Positions 10,201-17,351 of a stretch of 17,351 bases of DNA are shown in pieces (the stretch's first letter is position 1; every line of letters begins with the position of its first letter). The position numbers and the translations under genes are program-made. The DNA comes from Dinochytrium kinnereticum (taxonomy: Eukaryota; Chytridiomycota; Chytridiomycetes; Chytridiales; Chytridiaceae). Where the stretch lies: NCBI GenBank assembly GCA_027604005.1, contig JADGJT010000006.1, positions 156,337 to 173,687 on the forward strand, given 5' to 3'. Under the pieces are notes generated by a model, which searched no databases, was not told the DNA's origin, and worked only from the letters and a program-made list of their open reading frames with translations.

Positions 10201-10429
10201 TGGGATACTCGGCAGCTTGCTTAGCCCCGACATACCCAAGATCGCCCTTATTCGCCATCGAAAGTGATTTTGCCTCGCTGCGGCCATTGGGAATGACGGA
10301 AGCCGGCAGCTCGGTCCTCGCGGGTGGGGCGTTATCAGCGCTTAAGGATGCCATCTCTTCAAGGTCGGCAATGGAATGCAGCTGCAGGTCATTCTCGACC
10401 TCAGCGCTATCCACAGCCAGCTTCTCCAT
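7245..10429 (-). CDS. PDXDC1: PDXDC1-like protein (pyridoxal-dependent decarboxylase fold), probable PLP pseudoenzyme, 884 aa
   Basis: Inferred exons, 5' to 3' on the minus strand: 10429-10137, 10089-9961, 9910-9755, 9700-9621, 9576-9406, 9335-9143, 9103-8740, 8680-8471, 8395-8296, 8256-7652, 7598-7245. The total is 2655 nt with no internal stop. Recognised from the large PLP-domain core: VPLSADGETMDTTSL, LLHCRAGTLRAGQVDELRKL, REICDQYNCWMHVEG (about 327-341) and ADSVTINLNGTFGLSEDVLP (about 371-390). This order and spacing match group II decarboxylase-like proteins of the PDXDC1 type. In true decarboxylases the last motif would read ADS..xDPHKx..P with the Schiff-base lysine, and the WLHVD motif would supply the Asp that binds the pyridine nitrogen. 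Here the lysine is absent and the Asp position is Glu. The N-terminal ~90 residues and the Ser/Pro-rich C-terminal ~120 residues look disordered. The C-terminal half (about 500-770) is helical and charged. Human PDXDC1 is similar in scale and its function is poorly understood. The reaction, if any, is unknown. Confidence 0.85.
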
Positions 10430-10741
10430 CCCTGCGCAGGCGTCGGTCGGTCAGCAGTCAGTCAGTCAGGCTTTGAGTCGTCGGTTGGGTCGGCCACAGA
10501 GCCAGTCTTTGTTTTGATGGTATTTGCCAGCGTCTGTGCTACAGCGAGCAAAACCAGAACGATACGTTTGGTTTATTCGGCTGCTGCTGCGAGTGAGAGT
10601 TCCGCACTCGACAGCAAAGGATAAGGATACAAGTCTGGGAGGTGGACGGGAAGGCAGGAAGCGTAAGGAGAGAGACCGTTCAAATCATGTAACAACAACG
10701 GGATAACATCAATCAGTCAGTGGAGATCAGCACTCTCAGCA
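10430..10741. other. Intergenic region: 5' flank of the PDXDC1-like gene
   Basis: 312 bp between the stop of the BAR-SH3 gene and the ATG of the PDXDC1-like gene, both on the minus strand, so it must hold the terminator of one and the promoter of the other. It contains an imperfect GTCG/GTCA tetranucleotide run at 10441-10470. Short plus-strand open frames here (10376-10624, 10524-10706) look random in composition. Confidence 0.6.
10441..10470. repeat. Imperfect GTCG/GTCA tetranucleotide repeat
   Basis: About seven units of GTCR with one interruption, starting roughly 12 bp upstream of the ATG of the PDXDC1-like gene. It would lie in the 5' UTR or core promoter of that gene. Confidence 0.8.
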
Positions 10742-13554
10742 CTAAGGCTGTGAATAGCTGCCAGGATGGCCAGAAGCATTTGCAGGAGCCTCATTGGAGG
10801 CCGAAGCCATATGGCTCGACGAATACCCCTGTGAAGCAGATGAAGACGTCGAGGGATTCGATTGCTGTGGTTGACTTAAAGAAGGCGGAGGGGGCCCCAC
10901 CGGTGGAGATGTCGCAAACCTTCCAGGTCCGCGAAGGCTAGCAATGGCTTCAATAATCACACGATAAGCGTCAAGTGAGACGGAGCCCTCATCTCGAAGA
11001 GACTCGGGGGTTGGCTGTCCTGCAGGGGAACGCGCCGCCTCTCCGAACCCATCGATGGCAGGGACAACTGCGTTAAAGGGGAAGAAGCCAATAGCGCCAG
11101 TGCGCTATAAGCAAGGAGAGGTAAGGAAAACGAGGAAAAGAAATAAGAAGGAAGCACAAGGCCCATATAACAAAATATGCTCACCAAAACACGGCCATAG
11201 GCCCAACCATCCTCATAAACCTCACTATAAAATGTAGGTATAAGAAATGTGAGCAAGACCCTTCAGAAACACAAAAAAGAGAAAAAAAAAAAGCACATAC
11301 CTCGCAGCAACAGCATCTCCAACCATAAGTGCTAACTCATCATTTTGATTCGGAACCCAATCAAAACAAACAACAAACACGCCAAGCCCGCCGACAGCCT
11401 TTCGCACCGCATGCGCAGCCGCCTCATAAGACGGGGGCGGCGGCGGCGGCCTCGTCAAAGTCGCGCCCCTGGCATCACTCTTTAGTTTAGCAGCCGCCGA
11501 CATCGAATCATGCGGTGAAATGGGCCCTCCTCCAGATATCGGCCCACCAGTTGGTTTTGACGATGAGTTCCCAACATCCAAAGAAGGTGTCGCGGGTCCG
11601 GCATGTGGAACGGGTTGCAAGGCCGCCACCACAACATTAGATGGCGCAAGACTAGGGTCGAGGGGTGCGGCGTAACCCGCATAGGTATTGACGGGGCGTG
11701 CTTCAAACGGAACCGAGGGGGTTGAATATCCGGAGATAGGAGCTTGATTTCTTGCAGGATACGCCGGTTGGGCAGCAAAGGGGACTGCATCATAGGGTTG
11801 TGGAATAACTCCAGTGTTTCTACTGTCATGTACCGGGCCAGCGGAGGAAGCGTAAGGTTGTGAAACAGTCGGAGCAGCGTAAGGTTGGGCCATTCCCCCT
11901 GAACCTCTGTTGCCCTGAGACGGGGGGGCGGTAGAGGCGGCATAAGGTTGAGAAACTGGGCGGTTATCATGATATGGCAGGCCTGGAGCATAAGACTGCG
12001 GCGTGCTCTCGTAGCGATTTTCCTCAAGAGAGACGACGGCAGCAGCGTATGGTTCCGGCACCCTCGAACTCTGAACCTCTTGAGGTACAGGAACAGGAGC
12101 GTTCGGGGCATTTCCAGGCCCAGCTAACGACATCGGAGCTTGATACGGCTGCGATATACTTCCGGCGCGATTCTCTACCGCAGCCGATGCAACGTAAGGT
12201 TGGGGCTCACTAGGGGGTATGTAAGGAACGCTCTGGAAGGAAGCGGTGCCCGCGTTGTAAGGGGTTGCTTCATATGGCGCTGCGACATCTGGGGATGTTT
12301 GAGGGCTGGGAATCGGTGAGGATTGATTGGTGTCGAAGAGAGGTGTTGGGTTAAGACCACTTGATGAAGGGGCTAAACCGCCGGGAGTAGCTAAAGACGA
12401 AGTCGATGCCTCTGTCGATTTGGTATTCCAGGAAAGCCTTGTCGCAGCAGCAGTGTCAGCTGAGGGTATAGCAGGGGTTTGACCAAGAGGTGGGAGAATA
12501 GCAGGATCAAAAGGCCACGGCACCGATGCTGTCCAGTTTGTCGCACACTTTTCGTAATCCATCAATATCTGTGAAGTGGTTTGTCCTCCAAGAAAGGGTG
12601 GAACCTCGGCTCCAGGGGTTGGATACCCTTGAGGTATTTGGTTCGCTAGGTGGTTCCCAAAGTTGGAAATCACCGAAAGCTGTGAGGATGCAAACACATT
12701 GTGAACAAAAAGCCTCCAAACCCAGTCAAACCTTTGCCGAGTACTCCATGAGGCCATCCCACCTCGCGTTCATGGCGGCCTTCAAGCGCTCTCGTTTAAA
12801 GCCCTCGTGAAAAGCCTCCCTGGCCAGAACTTCCTGATCGAGCTCGCCAAGTTCCTTTCTAATGGCCTCCACATCCTTATTCTTCTTCTTCTGGGCATTG
12901 TCCAGCTTTGTTCTCAAATCCTTTTGCTTTCGATGTAGCGCCAAGAGACTGTCCTCGTTCGCCTTGATCTCTTTGATATACAACCGGGACTTTTCGTACT
13001 GATCTATAAAAAATGCATCAGACCATCACCATTAACCAGCATCAACACCCACTTGCGTATTGGTTTGTGGCCTCCACCATCTTCTCACTAATGATTGCCA
13101 ACTTCTCGGTGATATTCTTTTGGGAAGCACCAACATAAGTATTTTAGAGGATGGCAATACTAGGCGCCAAATCCTTACCCTAAGATCTTCTGATTCTACT
13201 TTTCCCCACTCCGCTAGAAACTTGTTCGCTGTTTAACCACTATTCAGACCCAGGAACTCCAATGACTCAGTCAATGATATCCTACCATGCCCCTGCTCCT
13301 TTGCCAGATTTCGCAGCTCCTTGATGACATCCTTCTCTTCCTGGAGCCAAGTGTTGACGGGTGCTGTTGAAAGTGACAAAAAAAGGGCGGGGGGAACTCT
13401 GGTTAGAATCCTTGAGTGAGATGATAGCGGCGGCTTGCTTCGTGCGAGACGGAAGGATCACCCGCAGTGCAAAAGCTTAGGCATACGCACAGTCGCTACC
13501 CATCATTGAGATATGGCGCCTGATATTCTGGTTGAAGTCCGATAGCTTTGACAT
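10742..13554 (-). CDS. Pil1/LSP1-type BAR domain protein with QPY-repeat linker and SH3 domain, 769 aa
   Basis: Inferred exons, 5' to 3' on the minus strand: 13554-13491, 13363-13286, 13228-13179, 13116-13053, 13003-12732, 12679-11301, 11224-11185, 11104-10742. Residues 1-228 resemble the eisosome core proteins Pil1/Lsp1: a coiled-coil BAR helix bundle with KRERLKAAMNARWDGLMEYS followed by LSVISNFGNHL, YPTPGAEVPPF and QILMDYEKCATNW. This fold self-assembles on and curves the plasma membrane. About 229-600 is a low-complexity Pro/Ala/Ser/Tyr linker with repeated QPY[AxD]A units and a PPPPPP run. About 610-666 is an SH3 domain split over three exons: FDWVPNQNDELALMVGD, EDGWAYGRVL, GFFPFNAV. The Trp and Pro of the ligand-binding face are present. 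A Ser/Pro-rich tail follows. Classical Pil1/Lsp1 are about 340 aa without SH3, so this is a BAR-SH3 scaffold that could link the curved membrane to proline-rich partners. Family call strong; cellular role inferred. Confidence 0.9.
11740..12290 (-). repeat. Degenerate QPY-type coding repeat in the BAR-SH3 linker
   Basis: Within the linker there are six exact QPY triplets (PQPYV, SQPYQ, SQPYAAS, AQPYAAP, SQPYASS, PQPYDA) plus decayed copies (PEPYAAA, PQSYAPG, AQPAYPA). At DNA level the plus strand shows recurrent TAAGGTTG cores at irregular spacing, which points to an expanded and diverged tandem repeat. Regularly spaced Tyr in a Pro/Ala/Ser background is typical of disordered, condensate-prone or phospho-tyrosine-like linkers. 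Confidence 0.75.
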
Positions 13555-14327
13555 CGTGATGGAGGTCCAGGTTGGGGCCAATGGATGGATGGATGGATGG
13601 GTCGTCAACGTTGAGTCAAAAATTTATCTTTATTATTATTATTTATTGACGCAGCCACAGCTTGCCAACAACCGTCCGCCAAGTCACAGGAATGAGCAGA
13701 AAGAAGGAAGGGATGGGCATTGACTTGGGAGGTGTCTGGCTGCGGAAGACAGCAAATACTGGACAGGAGATGGACTGGACCTCACTTTATCTGCGACCGC
13801 GTCTCCCTTCTCTCCATCTCCATAAGATTGCAGCTGTCTTCGGCTGGACGTGTTTGGCCGTTTGACTGTTTCTGATGAGATTGGTCATGCAGAAATAGAT
13901 GGCATTCCTTGCTTAAGATCAGCCTGCCAATCAGTAAAAGCATATCATCCACGCGAGTCCGTGCATTCCCGAAGTTTCCGCAATGCTATTTCTGGGCTGT
14001 TTTTCAACTTGCCCGGCAAGACAGAGGGCAATCAGAACCAAGTCGAGTCTGCAATCGCACACAAATGCAATTACCCATTGGTCCCTGGGACGATATGTTC
14101 ATCAGGATGAGCATGGCCTCCTATTTTCGAATGATAAGACGCGTCCAAAACTCCAAATTTGGGAGTGTGCTGGCAGTCCATGAAGTCGAAGCAGGCCATA
14201 TTCTTTCACTTTCACCTTCTGCTCTCAAGTAAACATCCGTCGTCTTTCAGAAGCGTGTGTGATTAGCTTCAGAGCATAGTATCATCAGCGAGACAGAGAC
14301 GGACATCTGAGGGGTTCATAACGTAAC
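13555..14327. promoter_or_regulatory. Divergent promoter region between the BAR-SH3 gene and the acidic-protein gene
   Basis: 773 bp between two start codons that point away from each other. It must contain both promoters, possibly sharing regulators. Near the BAR-SH3 start it holds an (ATGG)5 tract and a TTA-rich stretch (13622-13650). Plus-strand open frames at 13850-14110 and 13909-14232 overlap in different frames, show no family resemblance and look like chance. An in-frame TAA at 14319-14321 closes the frame upstream of the plus-strand gene. No specific transcription-factor site can be claimed. Confidence 0.6.
13581..13601. repeat. (ATGG)5 microsatellite in the 5' flank of the BAR-SH3 gene
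   Basis: Five perfect ATGG units about 27 bp upstream of the BAR-SH3 start codon. On that gene's sense strand it reads as CCAT units, so it adds no upstream ATG. It is likely to lie in the 5' UTR. Confidence 0.9.
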
Positions 14328-17225
14328 ATGCATATCGACTCAGATGATAGCTTCGAATTGATCAGCCCCGTCGACCAAAGCGAAGTCCTTACCACGCGGC
14401 CACCCAACATGCCACCAGCCCATACTTCTCGAAGGAGCGAGTCTTGTCAGTCTCTTCCCGATACCGGTCTGCAACCACCACCCAACCGCCATCATAATGG
14501 AGTAAATGCGAGAGGTTGGGCGAATCCTGTTGACGGTGCTGCTGGAGTCGGTGTGAACATCATGACTTTGACGACTGGCTTAAATTCTAGTCAGATTAAT
14601 GGCGTCCGTGGACCGGGCCGTGAGGTATTTGCTTTTTTTCTTGGTGGTCTTACCCTTATCCTAACTCATCTTATGTACGTATGTATTGCTTTCTAGGCAT
14701 GGGCGGGTTTCACTGCAGCACAGTCAGCAGACAGTGAAATTCCCTCGCTAGAAGATGCCGATGAAGATGATGATAGCCAGGCAATCATGGAGTTCCTTCG
14801 AGAAACAGAATCAGCCATTTTTCAACGTCAGATGGCATTAAGAGAACGCATGGGAGAGCTGGCAGTCACGATGAATATGATGAGTAGGCCAGGCCCAACC
14901 GGCAGCTCGCGATCGGACACCGCACCATCACGCGGACCACCGGTAGACCCCACCGCAGTACCCTCGGCCACGGTCGACTACTGGGAGTTAGTTGACGCGA
15001 TCAGTGGTGCTTCACCATGGTGGGCCGATGACGGGCTTGACGAAGCTGAATTGGAGGAGTTGGCAATGATCGCCAACGAAGCAGATGACTTGGATATGGC
15101 TGGGTATGAGGAGGAGTGGGAGTCTGAGATTGATATGTTGTCGGAGGAGATTCGTGAACCTCGCGGGCCTGCTCACGTCATTCATGTGGATCTCAGTCAA
15201 GTCATTCCTCAACCTCCACCGCGTCAAGACGCAATTCGTAGCCCTGGTACGCGCTCCGTGGGGAATGGTGGCCTATTCCCTTTAACCCCGGACGATGGGT
15301 TACTACCTGAAACGGCTTATAGGGCGTCAAACTCGGGAACGCGGACCGTAAGCTATCAAGATACCGACAGTACTCATATGTTTCCACCTCGTCCTGTCAG
15401 CCCTATTCCAAGGCGGCGCCCTGAGGAGTCTGGGTTTGGAGAAATGGAGGATGATGAGGATAGCGAGGATGATGACTTGCATGACGACCCCTCACAGTTC
15501 AGCACAATCGAGCAGAGCAACATCGCATCTGCAGGTTTTTGGTATGATCGTACTGCCCATGCCAGAATCATGAATGAAGAGGAAGGTCGTGACAATGTAT
15601 TTGAGACGCGTGGGATGGAGAGACACCGTATCCGTTCCATCCCTAGCCAGCCTCCATCATCTTCGCTTCGTCCTGGCCTAGTGCCGGAAAGTGGAAGAGT
15701 ACAAGTCGGATCCATTACAGATTCCGGTCGCCTGATTGTTGCGTCAAGCGCTTCTGCAGCTAGCCGGTCAATGCATCCCGAAATTTCTGCGTTGGAGGAG
15801 AGGTCACTGCGACAAGGCGAATCGGCCACGTCGGGTCTTTTCATAACTGGGCGTCGTGTATGGGATCATGAGGCTTCCATGCCTAACGCGGCTAGCGAGC
15901 TGTCCCAAAGCACAGAGAGAGAGGAGATTATTGCTTACCACGCGGATGATCTTGACGAAGACGAGGAGTTGGACGAGTACGACGCAGAACGCATCCTTGT
16001 GGAGTTGAGGAGATTGGAGAGGGAGCTCAGGATTCCTGATTTAACGGACGCTGAATATGCGTATGTTGAAGATGATTACGATGAGGACTCCAATGATTAT
16101 TTTGGGCCTTCCGCTTTGTTTAGGGCCCACAGACTTCCGTTTGGCCAAAGAAATGTTTTCACCCTCACAGGTCCACGGAACCCAACCGCGTCCAGCAACA
16201 CTTCACGTTCGCCACGGACCCATCTCACCTTTGATGATGACGGCGAAGACGCTGATGACGAGGAGCTTGAAGAGATGATGATCGCCATGCTTCGAGCAAG
16301 GTACCCCAGGAGCTTCAGCATGGCTCAAGAACCAACACGATCCGACAGAGTCACCGATCGATCCAGCGCCTACCGCTCGACCGTCCCAAACATGCTTCTC
16401 ATCAACACACCAGAAGATCTTCAAGCAGCTCTTGCAATCGCATCAATGTCATCAGGCCGTCATCCTCCCCACCAACCCCACAGATCACGTCCACGCGGTC
16501 CAAGAACAGGTTCAACCAACCTCGTCTTTCACTCCCGTGATTTCTACCAACACAACCGCCACCACCACCACGCCGACGGCGACGACGAAAACGAGATCAC
16601 CGATGATGAAGAAGGTCTCTACGGCGTCACCCATCATCGCCCCTCAAACCCCGACCAAGAAATCGACGAACCCCTCACCCCCTGGTTCCACGCGCCCCTC
16701 ATCCGAACCCCCGACGGCCGAGTGACAAGAATCGAAGATTTCCTTCTCTCCCGTCGGCTTCTCGATTCAAACGGCAACCCGTGCATGACGGCCGCCAACG
16801 ATGACGAAGAGGACCAAGACCCAGACACCGTGTACGGGGACATTGAGTCCGCTTGCGGATTTGACACCCCAGAAGGCGGTGCGGAACTTCTCTGTCGTGG
16901 GCTGGACGCCAATGGGGATGTGAGGGTTGTGCCGGATAGGGAGGCTCCAGGAGGTTTTAGAAAGTGGGAGGAGGTTGTTGAGGTTGTTAGGGCTGGGAAT
17001 GGTGGCGTGTCTTCGGCTGGTGCAAGTGGTGCGAATGCTTTAGGTGGTGAGGGTGCGTCCACCAGGGGGAGAAGTAGGCCGTGGTACGGCGGTGCGTTTG
17101 ATGATGATTTTGATTATACGTCGTCCGCGTGTATTAAGCCCGACGAGCAGATTGAGATTATCGCAAGGCCAGCGGTGGCTACTGGATGGCATGAGCCCAA
17201 CACCATCTATTGCGTTGGTCGTTGA
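14328..17225 (+). CDS. Acidic, probably disordered protein of unknown function, 941 aa
   Basis: Inferred exons 14328-14624 and 14697-17225; the intron has GTATTT, a CTAAC branch site and TTTCTAG. The ATG is the first after an in-frame TAA nine bases upstream. I do not recognise a family. The protein has acidic blocks (EEEWESEIDMLSEEI; EMEDDEDSEDDD; HADDLDEDEELDEYDAE; FDDDGEDADDEELEE) alternating with Ser/Arg/Pro-rich stretches. Two short predicted helices stand out: FQRQMALRERMGELAV near 140-155 and ERILVELRRLERELRI. A His run (RHHHH) follows near 16555-16575. The C-terminal third is Gly/Asp-rich and ends in a better-ordered tail (CIKPDEQIEIIARPAVATGW ...). There is no signal peptide or membrane helix. 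Two acidic-flanked motifs, SDDSFELI near the N-terminus and VDYWELV at Trp195, fit the Atg8-interacting consensus but are weak evidence alone. One intron in 2.9 kb contrasts with 4-10 in its neighbours. Confidence 0.82.
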
Positions 17226-17331
17226 AGGGAGGGTTGACACTACATATTGGTTGTCATGGAAAATGCACTCTTTCATAAATAACGAAAACACTTGATAATT
17301 TATTTTTCGTTTTTCATGGGCCTTGCAAAAA

Positions 17332-17337
17332 AATAAA
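17332..17337 (+). terminator. Possible polyadenylation signal AATAAA
   Basis: A canonical AATAAA hexamer in an A-rich stretch about 107 bp after the stop of the acidic-protein gene. The position suits a 3' end signal, but A-rich DNA yields such hexamers by chance. Confidence 0.4.
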
Positions 17338-17351
17338 AATAATAACTAAAA

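Noticed and set aside
11482..12111. Long minus-strand open frame (209 codons) overlapping the BAR-SH3 linker
   Set aside because: It lies inside the large exon of the BAR-SH3 gene in another frame. The low stop density comes from the repetitive Pro/Ala/Ser coding sequence, and its composition resembles no protein family.
13850..14232. Plus-strand open frames in the divergent promoter region
   Set aside because: Three overlapping frames compete with no family resemblance, and no splice arrangement joins them to the downstream gene, which has its own stop just before the ATG.
15374..15844. Antisense open frame (156 codons) within the acidic-protein gene
   Set aside because: It is the Ser/Arg-rich mirror of Asp/Glu-rich codons, with no independent protein character.

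Overview
This is a 17.35-kb piece of a compact, intron-rich fungal nuclear genome. The evidence is the gene content (a Gyp7-type TBC Rab-GAP, a Pil1/LSP1-type BAR protein characteristic of fungi, a PDXDC1-like protein) and the gene structure: 39 inferred introns, mostly 39-80 nt, with GT..AG ends, and short intergenic gaps. The mix, especially the doubled six-helix membrane protein and the PDXDC1-like gene, suggests an early-diverging fungus such as a chytrid. That placement is an inference. I saw no tRNA, rRNA, transposon or CRISPR. Exon boundaries were worked out by hand from reading frame, splice sites and protein-family continuity. All six gene models have a total length divisible by three and no internal stop.

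Layout. (1) Positions 1-2305, plus strand: 3' part (466 codons visible) of a Gyp7/TBC1D15-like Rab GTPase-activating protein, 9 introns. (2) 2306-2593: gap between convergent genes, with a (TTTC)n microsatellite. (3) 2594-4495, minus: 554-aa membrane-anchored alpha/beta hydrolase, 4 introns. (4) 4519-6732, minus: 579-aa multi-pass membrane protein made of two similar six-helix units, 8 introns. Its stop lies only 23 bp before the ATG of the hydrolase. (5) 7245-10429, minus: 884-aa PDXDC1-like protein of the PLP-dependent decarboxylase fold, 10 introns, apparently without the PLP lysine. (6) 10742-13554, minus: 769-aa Pil1/LSP1-type BAR protein with a QPY-repeat linker and an SH3 domain, 7 introns. 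(7) 13555-14327: divergent promoter region with microsatellites. (8) 14328-17225, plus: 941-aa very acidic, probably disordered protein of unknown function, 1 intron.

How the genes relate. Four genes are co-oriented on the minus strand, but this looks like ordinary eukaryotic packing. Several products act at membranes: a late-endosome/vacuole Rab GAP, a membrane-curving BAR-SH3 protein and two multi-pass membrane proteins. No pathway linkage can be shown from sequence alone. The most interesting items are the tandem six-helix protein with no catalytic domain packed against the membrane hydrolase gene, the probable PLP pseudoenzyme, and the BAR-QPY-SH3 architecture.
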